Shown one piece after another: positions 44,119 to 54,204 of a stretch of 64,000 nt of DNA; positions within the stretch are counted from its first letter, which is position 1, and each line of letters starts with the position of its first letter. Source of the DNA: Pseudomonas fluorescens (lineage in GTDB: Bacteria; Pseudomonadota; Gammaproteobacteria; Pseudomonadales; Pseudomonadaceae); contig NZ_OZ024668.1 of NCBI RefSeq assembly GCF_902497775.2, positions 5,254,326 to 5,318,325 of the forward strand, given 5' to 3'. Below the pieces are notes generated by a model. It saw nothing but the letters and a program-made list of their open reading frames with translations, did no database searches and had not been told where the DNA came from. Both the position numbers and the translations under genes were made by a program.

Positions 44119-44215
44119 CCGTTATTCCCCCCAAAGATGGCGCAAATGATAGCGGGGTGGGTTGGCTTCGCGCCATAAACGTCGACTTAGGCGCCGTCTT
44201 CATCGCGGGTCCAAC

Positions 44216-44244
44216 AAAAAAGCCCCGACCAGGTCGGGGCTTTT
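44216..44244. terminator. bidirectional intrinsic terminator
   Basis: AAAAGCCCCGACC pairs with GGTCGGGGCTTTT around one to three bases. It lies just after the gltP stop on the minus strand, so on that strand it ends in a T-run. Confidence 0.88.
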
Positions 44245-44263
44245 CGTACAGCCAGGTTAGCGC

Positions 44264-45595
44264 TTACTTGCTGGCAGGCTTGCCAGCCGGTACAGCTTCC
44301 TTGCTGCGCCAGTGCGGCAGCGAGTTCCAGTAGCGCTGGCCCTTGGCGTCGTCGTACATGCCTTCCCAACGGGCGATTACCAGTACCGCCAGGGCGTTGC
44401 CGATCACGTTCAGGGCGGTACGCGCCATGTCCATGATGCGGTCGACACCGGCGATGAAGGCCAGGCCTTCCAGCGGGATACCCACGCTGCCCAGGGTGGC
44501 CAGCAGGACCACGAAGGACACGCCCGGTACGCCGGCGATGCCTTTGGAGGTGACCATCAGGGTCAGCACCAGCAGCAGCTGCTGGCTCAGCGACAGGTCG
44601 ATGCCGTACAACTGGGCGATGAAGATCGCCGCGATGCTCTGGTACAGGGTCGAACCGTCAAGGTTGAACGAGTAGCCGGTCGGGACCACGAAGCTGCAGA
44701 TGGCTTTCGGCGCACCGTAGGCTTCCATCTTCTCGATCACGCGCGGCAGCACGGTCTCGGAGCTGGCGGTGGAGTAAGCCAGGACCAACTCGTCCTTGAA
44801 GATGCGCATCAGCTTGATCACCGAGAAGCCGAACAGGCGGGCAATCAGGCCAAGGACCATGAAGGCGAAGAAGGCGATGGCGAAATACACCAGCAGCACC
44901 AGCTTGGCCAGCGGCAGCAGCGAAGCGAAACCGAAGTTGGCGACGGTCACTGCGATCAGCGCGAACACACCGATTGGCGCGTAGTTCATGATCATGTGAG
45001 TGACCTTGAACATGGCTTCGGAGACGCCCTGGAAGGTTTTCACCAGCGGGTCGCGGATGTCTGCCTGCAGGCTCGACAGGCCCAGGCCGAACAGTACCGA
45101 GAAGAAGATGATCGGCAGCATCTCACCGCGCATCAGCGCTGCGAAGATGTTCGACGGGATCAGGTTGAGGATGGTCTCGATGAACGCATGCTCATGCTGA
45201 ACCTCGGCTGCGGTGGCCTGGTACTTGGAGATGTCGACGGTACCCAGGGTGCTCATGTCGATGCCGGCGCCCGGGTGGAACAGGTTAGCCAGCACCAGAC
45301 CGACGACGATGGCGATGGTGGTCACCACCTCGAAGTAGATAATGGTCTTGAGGCCGATACTGCCGAGTTTTTTCGCGTCGCCAACCCCGGCGATACCCAC
45401 GATCAGCGACGAAATCACGATCGGGATGACGATCATCTTGATCAGGCGAATGAAGATGTCACCGGCAGGTTGCAGGACGTTACTGATCCACCATGCCTTT
45501 TCTGCACTGAAATGGTTCAGTAAAGCGCCGATTGCAATCCCCAGTACCAGACCGATGAGGATCTGCCAGGCGAGGCTTAGCTTTGCCTTCTTCAT
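44264..45595 (-). CDS. gltP: GltP, glutamate/aspartate:proton symporter
   Basis: A 443-residue DAACS-family transporter with eight helices and two re-entrant loops. Family signatures are intact: RLIKMIVIPIVISSLIVGI, NYAPIGVFALIAVTVANFG, SSETVLPRVIEKME and PTGYSFNLDGSTLYQSIA. Its place beside the ivy-like gene and near algB matches gltP in P. aeruginosa. C4-dicarboxylates (DctA) are the alternative substrate class; the order of genes favours GltP. Confidence 0.88.
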   Translation of the reverse strand: MKKAKLSLAWQILIGLVLGIAIGALLNHFSAEKAWWISNVLQPAGDIFIRLIKMIVIPIVISSLIVGIAGVGDAKKLGSIGLKTIIYFEVVTTIAIVVGLVLANLFHPGAGIDMSTLGTVDISKYQATAAEVQHEHAFIETILNLIPSNIFAALMRGEMLPIIFFSVLFGLGLSSLQADIRDPLVKTFQGVSEAMFKVTHMIMNYAPIGVFALIAVTVANFGFASLLPLAKLVLLVYFAIAFFAFMVLGLIARLFGFSVIKLMRIFKDELVLAYSTASSETVLPRVIEKMEAYGAPKAICSFVVPTGYSFNLDGSTLYQSIAAIFIAQLYGIDLSLSQQLLLVLTLMVTSKGIAGVPGVSFVVLLATLGSVGIPLEGLAFIAGVDRIMDMARTALNVIGNALAVLVIARWEGMYDDAKGQRYWNSLPHWRSKEAVPAGKPASK

Positions 45596-46342
45596 GTCGT
45601 TACCTTTTCTTCAAGTGGAAACAGCCACCAGGCGGATAACCGCGACCCAGAGCTGTTGCCAGCAATCTGTATCGTTTGTTGTTATCTACCGATGACATCG
45701 TAAAAGGTCACCGCAAGCGAGCGTAGGAACGCTCAGGCCAGCGAAAAAAGGCGCAACTATTCCGACGTGGGGGGGCTCCGTCTAATGCCGTAAACGACTA
45801 CCCCATGCCGAATCGGCATGAGGTTTATCGGCCAAATCGTACGTCACAATGGGTTATTCACCTACCGTTCGGAATTCCGACGATGGCCAAAGCGCCATAA
45901 TCCGGCAGATATAGAGGTATCCACCTGCGTGGCAAAGGCCTTTGTTCGACAATCCGAATGCGTGAAATCGCTGCGACTTTGGTAGGGCGGCGGGGTGAAA
46001 AAATATCGATGTACGGTCGGGCAAAAATATGCGTCGACAGCTTCGGTAGGAAAAACGAATTTGTTGCGGGGATAAGGCGATTGCCTGAAAAAGCGCTACG
46101 GAAGTCCGGTCGGGCACTTCTGCCTGAAGGCAGTTGCCCGACCCGGAACTTCCGCTACCGCTTCACCTGACCCGGCCCTCATCGGAGGTACTCCCTGTAC
46201 CCCTAGGCCCCTCCGATCCTGAAACAATCAGAGCAGCCCGGCCCCCTGGTCATGCGCCTGCCTTCCTCGGGCGGCGCATCATAGAAGCCTGAAAGGGGAA
46301 AAGGTTCAGCTTCTATATATGTACTGATGTGTGAGCAACACC
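45596..46342 (-). other. 747-bp gene-free region between gltP and the lysozyme-inhibitor gene
   Basis: No coding frame with a ribosome site is supported on either strand. It contains a small dyad (CATGCCG/CGGCATG, 45804-45820), a large composite hairpin (46099-46154) and a third (ATCGGAGG/CCTCCGAT, 46181-46217). The density of structures suggests an RNA or a regulatory region for gltP rather than plain spacer. Confidence 0.5.
46099..46154. other. 56-nt composite stem-loop, possible structured RNA
   Basis: Outer stem CGGAAGT/ACTTCCG, middle stem GGTCGGGCA/TGCCCGACC (9 bp, perfect) and an inner TGCC-TGAA-GGCA hairpin, nested in order. No T-run follows on either strand. It could be part of a small RNA, an unannotated repeat family or an mRNA leader. 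Confidence 0.45.
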
Positions 46343-46813
46343 TCAGTACCAGTTCGGATCACGCTTGAGTTGCTCCTTGAGCAGGGCCTGCATGCCTTCG
46401 TCCGGCTTGCCCAGCCAACGGTAGTCGGCGTGGCGTGTGGGCGACTTGTCGGACGGCAGGCCTTCGGGCACTTCCACCAGCATCCCGTAGGCATCGTCCT
46501 TGTCCCAACTGAAGGCGACGATCAGACGCTTGTTCAGGCATTTCTGCTCGGACTCGCACAACGGTCCGACCAGATACTTCTCGCCATCTTCCTCAACCGC
46601 CGACATCTGTTGCTCGGAAGCTCCACTCAGGTTGAGGACCCATTCGGGCAAGCGCTCTTCGTTTTTGACCACGTCCTGCCAGGTTTCCCGGTATTCAGGG
46701 TCCGAGCCAAGAATCTGGTTGGCGCGGACCTGGCCGTCATTGGCCGCCATTGCCGCTGCGCTGCCGCCCATGATCAGGGCGGCAACCAGGGCTCTGCCTA
46801 GCGTTGTGCTCAT
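46343..46813 (-). CDS. ivy: Ivy-family periplasmic lysozyme inhibitor
   Basis: A 156-residue exported protein: signal peptide (ALIMGGSAAAMA), then an Ivy-like domain with PEWVLNLSGAS, a two-cysteine loop (GPLCESEQKCLNKRLIVAFSW, read in parts) and the C-terminal WLGKPDEGMQALL. Ivy inhibits C-type lysozyme with the loop CKPHDC; here the loop is C-x5-C without the His, so inhibition may differ or be lost. In P. aeruginosa a second Ivy paralogue sits at the equivalent place near gltP and algB. Name by fold cues and gene order. Confidence 0.68.
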   Translation of the reverse strand: MSTTLGRALVAALIMGGSAAAMAANDGQVRANQILGSDPEYRETWQDVVKNEERLPEWVLNLSGASEQQMSAVEEDGEKYLVGPLCESEQKCLNKRLIVAFSWDKDDAYGMLVEVPEGLPSDKSPTRHADYRWLGKPDEGMQALLKEQLKRDPNWY

Positions 46814-46815
46814 AT

Positions 46816-47025
<210 letters not shown>

Positions 47026-47310
47026 TTAAAACACCCAGCGATCACGTGGTGCAGCGGTGTCAACAACGGCAGGGGTGGCCACTGGCGTAGACAGTGCGAC
47101 CCTGGCCTGCAGCGGGGCAACGGAGCGTTGCGCCTGAACCTGCGCCACCAGCGCTGCCTGGGCAACCAGCTGCTCGGCGCTGCGCGCGTTTTCCCAGCTG
47201 TTATAGAGCTGACCGGCAATCAGGGTCAGCAGCAACGCCAGGCTGAAAAACAGGCCCTGGCGCAACTGAAGCGAGGAAACCTGCGCTAGGGTGGCGGTTT
47301 GGCGGTTCAT
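47026..47310 (-). CDS. small membrane protein of unknown function
   Basis: A 94-residue protein with one N-terminal helix (GLFFSLALLLTLIAGQLY) after a short cytoplasmic segment, then an Ala/Gln/Val-rich region (EQLVAQAALVAQVQAQ) that could be helical and a C-terminal WVF. AGGAGGAG lies upstream of the ATG. It is on the same strand as the DUF1328 gene, 45 nt away. I recognise no family. Confidence 0.7.
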   Translation of the reverse strand: MNRQTATLAQVSSLQLRQGLFFSLALLLTLIAGQLYNSWENARSAEQLVAQAALVAQVQAQRSVAPLQARVALSTPVATPAVVDTAAPRDRWVF

Positions 47311-47483
47311 GCCGTGCTCCTCCTGCTGCGTTTATTGTTGACTTGGTGTAGTCATTGCAGCCTGCATGCCAGCCTTTGAAACAATTTTTTATTGTTATAA
47401 ATCAATAACTTATCTTTAAAGTCAGTTCCTGTCTAAAACGTATCCTGCACGATCGGGCCCAAGCGCTCGTGCGTTTTGCATGA

Positions 47484-48320
47484 TCAGCCCGATACCTTGG
47501 TGGCCACCTTGAGCATGTCGGCATCCACCCCGCGCACACCGCGAATCTGCCGGGCGACCTCAACGGCAATGGTCTTCTGCTCACTGCTGACCACCTCGCC
47601 AGACAAGCGCACCACGCCATCCTGGGTCGCCACTTTGATGTTTGGACCATCGAGATTGCGGCTATACAGAAAACTGGTCTGCACCTTGTCGTTGATCCAG
47701 GCGTCGCTAAGCGGCGGATCGGCAATCAGCTCCTGGTGCTCTTCGCGCAGCCTGGCCATGTCGGCAGCACTGAGGCTGATCAGGTTGTTGACCAGGTAAA
47801 CACCCTCGGTGGAGCTTGCCAGCACGCCCGCCAGCTCCTTGGCTTCGGCACTGCTGACCTGGCCGCGCAGGGTGACCACGCCTTCACGGCTGTCCACTTC
47901 TATAGGGGCTGCTTGGGTGTGGGTGCTCCACAACAGGCGCGCACGGATAATCGAGGCGAGGGTCGCGTCCTCCAGGCGCTGGGCATAGGCGCGCCGCTCC
48001 AGCGGTTGCTCGATCAGTTCGGCATTTACCTTGAGGTCGTTCTGCACTGTCTCGATGCCGCGGGTGGCCAGGGCCACGCGTTCGGCGAGCTGACGCTCGA
48101 CCTCGTTTTCCACCTCACCGCGCAAATGCGCCGTGCTGCCCAGGACCTTGACCTCGATCTTGAACGGATTGAGCAAACGGTTGAGCGCCAGTGCAGTTTG
48201 CAAGGCACCTTCCTGGCGCGCCTGCTCCACGCTGGAAGAAGGCGTTTGGGCGGCGCTGCTGACCATTGGCAGCAGCAGGAACAGGGCAGTAGCGACTGCC
48301 AACGGATAGGGCGCGGACAT
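47484..48320 (-). CDS. periplasmic BON-domain protein (OsmY-like)
   Basis: A 278-residue exported protein with a signal peptide (ATALFLLLPMVSSAA) and three BON domains, each with the G-x-V-x-L-x-G-x-V pattern: STAHLRGEVENEVER, REGVVTLRGQVSSAEAKELA and QDGVVRLSGEVVSSEQKTIA. BON domains bind phospholipid or join membrane processes, and OsmY-type proteins respond to osmotic stress. It is divergent from algB, which fits envelope-stress control, but no site was seen. Confidence 0.88.
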   Translation of the reverse strand: MSAPYPLAVATALFLLLPMVSSAAQTPSSSVEQARQEGALQTALALNRLLNPFKIEVKVLGSTAHLRGEVENEVERQLAERVALATRGIETVQNDLKVNAELIEQPLERRAYAQRLEDATLASIIRARLLWSTHTQAAPIEVDSREGVVTLRGQVSSAEAKELAGVLASSTEGVYLVNNLISLSAADMARLREEHQELIADPPLSDAWINDKVQTSFLYSRNLDGPNIKVATQDGVVRLSGEVVSSEQKTIAVEVARQIRGVRGVDADMLKVATKVSG

Positions 48321-48527
48321 GAAAAAGCCTCCGATGGGTCAGAGTCTTTTGTCCTCGCAGAGCCGGTGTCAGTTCCTTCCAGATCAACAACCGCTGGTTT
48401 TTCAGTGAGTTAGATAAGTACTGGGCGAACAGCTACCATGCAGACAGCGGAATGAATCAGAATGAACCATGCAACTTGCCCGATTTTTCCGACACTAACC
48501 TAGATCATTCTTAAAGGAGCGTAGGAA

Positions 48528-49874
48528 ATGGAGTCAGCCCAGGAGCATCAAGGCCGTATTCTGCTGGTCGACGATGAGTCCGCCATCCTGCGAACCTTCC
48601 GTTACTGTCTTGAAGACGAAGGCTACAGCGTTGCCACTGCCAACAGTGCGGCGCAGGCCGAAACCCTGCTGCAACGACAAGTCTTCGACCTGTGCTTCCT
48701 CGACCTGCGTCTGGGTGAAGATAACGGCCTGGATGTACTGGCGCAGATGCGTATTCAGGCGCCGTGGATGCGCGTGGTGATCGTCACCGCACATTCGGCG
48801 GTCGACACTGCGGTGGATGCGATCCAGGCCGGCGCCGCCGATTACCTGGTCAAGCCGTGCAGCCCTGATCAGTTGCGCCTGGCCACCGCCAAGCAACTGG
48901 AAGTCCGTCAGCTGTCGGCGCGCCTGGAAGCTCTGGAAGGTGAAGTGCGCAAACCCAAGGACGGCCTCGACTCGCACAGCCCGGCGATGATGGTGGTGCT
49001 GGAAACCGCCCGCCAGGTTGCCACCACCGACGCCAACATCCTCATCCTCGGTGAATCCGGTACCGGTAAAGGTGAACTGGCCCGCGCCATTCACGGCTGG
49101 AGCAAGCGCGCACGCAAGGCCTGCGTGACCATCAATTGCCCGTCGCTGACTGCCGAGCTGATGGAAAGCGAGCTATTCGGCCATAGCCGCGGGGCCTTTA
49201 CCGGCGCCAGCGAAAGCACCCTGGGCCGGGTCAACCAGGCCGACGGCGGTACCTTGTTCCTCGACGAAATCGGCGATTTCCCGCTGACCCTGCAACCCAA
49301 GCTGCTGCGTTTTATTCAGGACAAGGAATACGAGCGGGTAGGCGACCCGGTAACCCGCCGCGCCGATGTGCGGATTTTGGCCGCGACCAACCTCAACCTC
49401 GAGGACATGGTCCGCGAAGGGCGCTTCCGTGAAGACCTGCTGTACCGCCTGAATGTCATCACCCTGCACCTGCCGCCGTTGCGCGAGCGCAGCGAGGACA
49501 TCCTCACCCTGGCCGATCGCTTCCTCGCCCGCTTCGTAAAAGAATACTCACGCCCGGCCCGCGCATTCAGCGACGAAGCCCGCGCCGCGCTGCTCAACTA
49601 CCGCTGGCCCGGCAATATCCGCGAGCTGCGCAACGTGGTTGAACGGGCGAGCATCATCTGCGCCCAGGAGCGCGTCGAGATCAGCCACCTGGGCATGGCC
49701 GAACAACCGGCCAGCAACGCCCCGCGTATTGGCGCAGCGCTGAGCCTGGATGAACTGGAACGCGCCCACATCGGTGCGGTACTGGCCACCAGCGAAACCC
49801 TCGACCAGGCCGCCAAGACCCTCGGTATCGACGCCTCGACCCTGTACCGCAAACGCAAGCAGTACAACTTATGA
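48528..49874 (+). CDS. algB: AlgB, NtrC-family response regulator
   Basis: A 448-residue regulator: receiver domain (1-125) with the phosphorylated Asp59 (LCFLDLRLG), AAA+ sigma-54 activation domain (about 155-385; [16 protein letters not shown]alker A, GAFTGA loop intact, [14 protein letters not shown]alker B) and a C-terminal Fis-type helix-turn-helix ([20 protein letters not shown]). In P. aeruginosa AlgB controls alginate and quorum-related genes, in part through KinB. Overlaps kinB by 4 bp. No close rival identity. Confidence 0.95.
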   Translation: MESAQEHQGRILLVDDESAILRTFRYCLEDEGYSVATANSAAQAETLLQRQVFDLCFLDLRLGEDNGLDVLAQMRIQAPWMRVVIVTAHSAVDTAVDAIQAGAADYLVKPCSPDQLRLATAKQLEVRQLSARLEALEGEVRKPKDGLDSHSPAMMVVLETARQVATTDANILILGESGTGKGELARAIHGWSKRARKACVTINCPSLTAELMESELFGHSRGAFTGASESTLGRVNQADGGTLFLDEIGDFPLTLQPKLLRFIQDKEYERVGDPVTRRADVRILAATNLNLEDMVREGRFREDLLYRLNVITLHLPPLRERSEDILTLADRFLARFVKEYSRPARAFSDEARAALLNYRWPGNIRELRNVVERASIICAQERVEISHLGMAEQPASNAPRIGAALSLDELERAHIGAVLATSETLDQAAKTLGIDASTLYRKRKQYNL

Positions 49875-51658
49875 AACTGGCGATGAAGCTGCGCACGCGG
49901 CTTTTCCTCAGCATTTCAGCATTGATCACCGTCGCCCTGTTCGGCTTGCTGCTGGGCCTGGTCAGCGTGCTGCAAATGGCCAGTGCGCAACAGGCGCTAG
50001 TGCGAGAAAACTCGACAACCCTCGACCTGGGCCTGAAGCTGCGGCAGAACCTGGGCGAGCAATTGACCCTGCTGCTGGACGCCGCCCCGGACAAACCAGC
50101 CCTCGAAAACTTGCAAAGTCAGTTCCAGCAACTGCTGGACGAAGGCATCAACCATGACGATGACAGCCCTGGCGATCAGGGCTTTGCCAAGGCCAACATC
50201 GATTACCAGGCGTTCCTCCAGGCCTACCGCAGCAGCAGCGCTCCGGCACAAAGCCTGGGCGCCGACCAGCCGCTGGGCCACGCCTTCAATCTACTGCGCG
50301 CCGACCTGGTCGAGTCGCACAAGCGCGCGTTGCAGCACATCAACGAAAGCGAGCAGAAAGCCCATGCTCGCGCCCTGCTGATTGGCAGCTTGCTCGGCCT
50401 GGTTGGCCTGACAGTATTGATTCTCGGTTTTGTCACCGCCCATGGTATCGCCCGCCGGGTCGGCCAACCGATCGAAGCACTGGCTAAAGCCGCCGACCAG
50501 ATCGGCCAGGGCAACTTCGAGGTCACCCTGCCGGTGTCCCACGCGCTGGAGCTGAACCAGCTGACCCGTCGCTTTGGCCTGATGGCCGAAGCCTTGCGCA
50601 AGCATCAGGCGACCAACATCGACGAAGTGCTGGCCGGCCAGCAGCGCTTGCAAGCGGTGCTCGACAGTATCGACGACGGCTTGCTGATCATCGATCGCCA
50701 AGGCCATCTGGAGCACCTCAACCCGGTCGCCCAGCGCCAGCTGGGCTGGGAAGATACCCGCCTGGGTACCGGGCTTGGCGATGCGCTGCAACGCCCGGAG
50801 CTGGATGAACAGCTGCGCCTGGTGCTGCGCGGCGGCACCCTGGACCGGGTACCCGACGACCTCAGCCTGGAAATAGATGAAGAAACCCGGCTGCTGTCCT
50901 ACAGCCTGACCCCGGTATGCCACCCGCAAGGGCAAATCCTCGGCGCAGTGATGGTGCTGCACGACGTCACTGAACAACGCGCCTTCGAGCGGGTACGCAG
51001 CGAGTTCGTCCTGCGCGCTTCCCATGAACTGCGCACGCCGGTAACCGGCATGCACATGGCCTTCGGCCTGTTGCGCGAGCGCCTGAGCTTTGCCCCTGGC
51101 TCGCGGGAAGCGGACTTGTCCGACACTATCAGCGAAGAGATGCAGCGCCTGAACCAGTTGATCAATGACCTGCTGAACTTCTCCCGTTACCAGAGCGGCC
51201 TGCAAAAGCTCGAACTTACCCCCTGTGCCATCGACGAATTGCTGGGCCGTGCCTGCGAGCGTTTTACCGCTGCGGCCAACGACAAGCAGATCGAGCTGCT
51301 GGTCGAACTTACCGCGCCCCTGCCGCGCATCCAGGCCGACCCGGCGCAGTTGGACCGGGTCATGGACAACCTGCTCGACAACGCCGTGCGCCATACGCCA
51401 ACTGCCGGGCGCATCCGCTTGCATGCGCGCCGCCACGCCGAGCGGGTAATCATCAGTATCGAAGACAACGGTGAAGGCATCGCCTACGGCCAGCAGGGCA
51501 GGATCTTCGAGCCGTTCGTCCAGGTCGGACGCAAAAAGGGTGGCGCCGGCCTGGGCCTGGCACTGTGCAAGGAGATTGTCCAACTGCACGGCGGGCGCAT
51601 GGGTGTGTATTCACGACCCGGCCAGGGTACGCAGTTCTATATGGCCTTGCCGGTCTGA
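49871..51658 (+). CDS. kinB: KinB, sensor histidine kinase
   Basis: A 595-residue kinase. Two transmembrane helices (about 12-35, LITVALFGLLLGLVSVLQM, and about 170-190, LIGSLLGLVGLTVLILGFVTA) flank a periplasmic domain; HAMP, PAS (LDSIDDGLLIIDRQGHLEHLN), then HisKA with His385 (ASHELRTPVTG) and an ATPase domain (DNLLDNAVRHTP, GEGI, KGGAGLGLALCKEI). His385 is the P. aeruginosa phosphorylation site. It pairs with AlgB; the start overlaps algB's stop. Confidence 0.95.
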   Translation: MKLAMKLRTRLFLSISALITVALFGLLLGLVSVLQMASAQQALVRENSTTLDLGLKLRQNLGEQLTLLLDAAPDKPALENLQSQFQQLLDEGINHDDDSPGDQGFAKANIDYQAFLQAYRSSSAPAQSLGADQPLGHAFNLLRADLVESHKRALQHINESEQKAHARALLIGSLLGLVGLTVLILGFVTAHGIARRVGQPIEALAKAADQIGQGNFEVTLPVSHALELNQLTRRFGLMAEALRKHQATNIDEVLAGQQRLQAVLDSIDDGLLIIDRQGHLEHLNPVAQRQLGWEDTRLGTGLGDALQRPELDEQLRLVLRGGTLDRVPDDLSLEIDEETRLLSYSLTPVCHPQGQILGAVMVLHDVTEQRAFERVRSEFVLRASHELRTPVTGMHMAFGLLRERLSFAPGSREADLSDTISEEMQRLNQLINDLLNFSRYQSGLQKLELTPCAIDELLGRACERFTAAANDKQIELLVELTAPLPRIQADPAQLDRVMDNLLDNAVRHTPTAGRIRLHARRHAERVIISIEDNGEGIAYGQQGRIFEPFVQVGRKKGGAGLGLALCKEIVQLHGGRMGVYSRPGQGTQFYMALPV

Positions 51659-51670
51659 ATCGCCTGCGGC

Positions 51671-53290
51671 TCAGGCTTCGTCGTCGATGCGTCGGGGCCC
51701 GAGACGCCGGCCGCGGGTGATCAGTTCGATGAACTGGCGGGCATTGAGCGGATGGGCGAACAACCAGCCCTGACCGTAATTGACCCCTTCACTGTTGAGC
51801 AGCAAGGCCTGGTCTTCGTACTCGATGCCTTCGGCAATCACCCGCAACTGCAGAGCGTGGGCCATGCGGATAATGTGCGGCGCCACCCCGCTGCTGGCCG
51901 CATCATGGCCCAGGGCATCGATAAACGCCTTGTCGATCTTCAGGCAATCAACCGGCAACGTTTGCAGGTAGGCCAGGCTGCAATAGCCGGTGCCGAAATC
52001 GTCGATCAGCACCTGATGCCCAACAGCGCGCAAGGCTTGCAGGTTGTCCCGGGCCACAACGACATCGATCAGCCCGCGCTCAGTGACCTCGAAGGCTATC
52101 TGGCTGGCTGCGACATGGTGCAAGGCCAGCAAGCGCGCCGCCACCCGGCCGATTCTCGGCACCATCACATCGCAAGCAGCCAGGTTGACCGAGATGTACA
52201 ACTGGCGATTGGCGCGCAGCAACTGGCCCAGTTGCTCCAGCACCCGCTGCAGGACGAAATCGGTGATCTGGCGGATCTGCCCGGTGTTCTCCGCCAGCGG
52301 AATGAACAGGTCCGGGCTGGTCAGCGTGCCGTCCGCGCGACGCCAGCGCACCAGGGCTTCAGCCCCGACACAGCGGCGGCTGGTGAGCTCGAAAATCGGC
52401 TGGTAGAGCACCTGCAGCTCGCCACGACGCAGCGCACCTTGCAGCTCTGAACTCATCGAGCGACGTTGTCGAATAAGCTGCAACACCAGCCAACCAATGC
52501 ACCAGGCCAGGACCAGACTGCCGGGAAACAGCAACCAGAGAATGCCGTTCATCTTCAGCGGCATGCTCGCGCGGGGTGCGATCAGCACCAGCTGATAGTC
52601 CGGTGACTTGGTCGGCATGCGATAAATCAGCCGGTCAGGCAACTCCAGCAGCGAACCACTGGACGCAGGCGGCCAGTCGGCGGACGGCGGCCAGACCTGC
52701 GGCGGGCCGAGAACCGGTACCGCTCGTGTGCCGTTGTCGAGCACCACCAGCAGGCTACCTTCGGGCGGCAGGTCAACCACGTCGGTGATGTGCCCGCGGG
52801 AAGTAGCGACCAAAAATTTGCCGCGGCCAAGCATCAGCGCCGCCAGGTTGTCATCGGGTTCGGTGGTCGTGTTGAGCCAGTAACTGTAGGTCGGCCCCTG
52901 GATATCGGCAGGGCGTAGCGGGTTGATGGCGCGCTCGCCGACACGATTGGAACAGGCGATGTTGCCATCGACGTAAGCGGCCTCGTAGACGAAGCGGTAA
53001 TTGAAGGCGACCTGCTGCAACGCCGTCAGCATACTGGCATCGCAACCTCGCACCGGTTGCGACTGCAACTGATCGACACCTTCGCGCAGCTGGCCGAATA
53101 TCTGCTCCAGGCGGGCGAGAAAGCGCTCGCCCTTGGCGTTCATCTGCTCGATTTCACTTTGCTGCATCTGGTGCATTGCCACGCCAAAGCTGGCGGTGAG
53201 CAGCAGGACCGCGCTGGCCGTAGCCGCGAGTGTGGCCAGTAACCAGGGACGATAGAGCAAATGGCGCAGCACGGAGAGGGCAGCTGACAT
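51671..53290 (-). CDS. EAL-domain c-di-GMP phosphodiesterase with periplasmic sensor
   Basis: A 539-residue membrane phosphodiesterase. N-terminal helix (about 15-37), periplasmic CSS-motif-like domain (about 38-245; Cys at GNIACSNRVG, a variant of the CSS motif), second helix (about 252-270, WLLFPGSLVLAWCIGWLVL), then an EAL domain with intact key residues (AEALVRWRR; VNLAA; EVTERGLI; IDDFGTGYCSL; KIDKAFI; AEGIEYE). It should degrade c-di-GMP in response to periplasmic redox or thiol state (Cys pairs). Start moved to the ATG at 53290; the codon before is TTG. Confidence 0.92.
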   Translation of the reverse strand: MSAALSVLRHLLYRPWLLATLAATASAVLLLTASFGVAMHQMQQSEIEQMNAKGERFLARLEQIFGQLREGVDQLQSQPVRGCDASMLTALQQVAFNYRFVYEAAYVDGNIACSNRVGERAINPLRPADIQGPTYSYWLNTTTEPDDNLAALMLGRGKFLVATSRGHITDVVDLPPEGSLLVVLDNGTRAVPVLGPPQVWPPSADWPPASSGSLLELPDRLIYRMPTKSPDYQLVLIAPRASMPLKMNGILWLLFPGSLVLAWCIGWLVLQLIRQRRSMSSELQGALRRGELQVLYQPIFELTSRRCVGAEALVRWRRADGTLTSPDLFIPLAENTGQIRQITDFVLQRVLEQLGQLLRANRQLYISVNLAACDVMVPRIGRVAARLLALHHVAASQIAFEVTERGLIDVVVARDNLQALRAVGHQVLIDDFGTGYCSLAYLQTLPVDCLKIDKAFIDALGHDAASSGVAPHIIRMAHALQLRVIAEGIEYEDQALLLNSEGVNYGQGWLFAHPLNARQFIELITRGRRLGPRRIDDEA

Positions 53291-53365
53291 CAATAATTAT
53301 CCAGTTGAATACCAAGAGGTATAGCAACTGCCAGTCAAGTCAGCCTGCCCGTTGGGCGGTGGGGC

Positions 53366-54142
53366 TCAACGACGGCTATTGAGCACCTGCAACATGGCGG
53401 CCGTCTGGGCGTCCGGCGTCCCATCGAATCGCTGCGGGCGAAAGCGCATCTGGAAAGCCGCCAGCACATGTTTGGTACTGACATCGTACTCACCGGTCTG
53501 CTCGATGGCGTAGCCAAAGCGCTTCAACTGTTGCTGATACCAGGTGATGCTCGGCGGGTTGACGCTGAAATACGCCTGCTGTTGGGCCACGGCCTGTGCA
53601 TTCGGCCAGACCCCAAGCCCCGCGTCTGCCAGGCGCTTCCAGGGGAACATCGGGCCCGGATCGAGTTTGCGCAGCGGCGCGATATCGCTGTGGCCGATGA
53701 TGTAGCGAGGCTTGATGTTGTTGCGCTTGACGATGTCCTTGAGCAGGACGATCAACGCCTGGACCTGTGCCTCGGTATAAGGGTGCCAGACCCGCCCGGT
53801 TGGCGTGTCGGTAAAGCCGGGGTTGACGATCTCGATACCAATGGAGGTGGAGTTGAGCCAGGTACGGCCATCCCACTGACTGTCACCGGCATGCCAGGCA
53901 CGGCGGCTCTCGTCGACCAGTTGATAAACGGTCGCCGGCGAGTCGCCAATCAGGTAATGGCTGCTGACCTCGCCGTGAGTCAGCAAGGCCAGCGAGCGCT
54001 CCAGCGAAGCGTTGGTGTAATGCAGGACGACGAACTGGATACGTTCGTCCTGGTTGACCGAAGTATGGCTGCGGTCGATCCGCAAGCCGTTGGCGCAACC
54101 TGCCAGCGTCAGCAGCAGGAGGGCGGTGAAAAACGCTTTCAT
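53366..54142 (-). CDS. ampDh2: periplasmic lipoprotein N-acetylmuramoyl-L-alanine amidase (AmpDh2/AmiD-like)
   Basis: A 258-residue amidase_2-family enzyme. Lipobox LAGC (Cys at about 16), zinc residues His (VVLHYTNASL), catalytic Glu in the EIVNPGF region, and the second zinc site IGHSDIAPLRKLDPGPMFPW. A C-terminal peptidoglycan-binding domain follows (QQQLKRFGYAIEQTGEYD). It removes stem peptides from peptidoglycan and recycles muropeptides. The gene order near dgcH matches ampDh2 in P. aeruginosa. Confidence 0.9.
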   Translation of the reverse strand: MKAFFTALLLLTLAGCANGLRIDRSHTSVNQDERIQFVVLHYTNASLERSLALLTHGEVSSHYLIGDSPATVYQLVDESRRAWHAGDSQWDGRTWLNSTSIGIEIVNPGFTDTPTGRVWHPYTEAQVQALIVLLKDIVKRNNIKPRYIIGHSDIAPLRKLDPGPMFPWKRLADAGLGVWPNAQAVAQQQAYFSVNPPSITWYQQQLKRFGYAIEQTGEYDVSTKHVLAAFQMRFRPQRFDGTPDAQTAAMLQVLNSRR

Positions 54143-54204
54143 GGAGAGGGCACTGTGATGAGAGTCTGCAAAGCGTAAGCTTAACGTATCCTCGCGTTTG
54201 CCAC

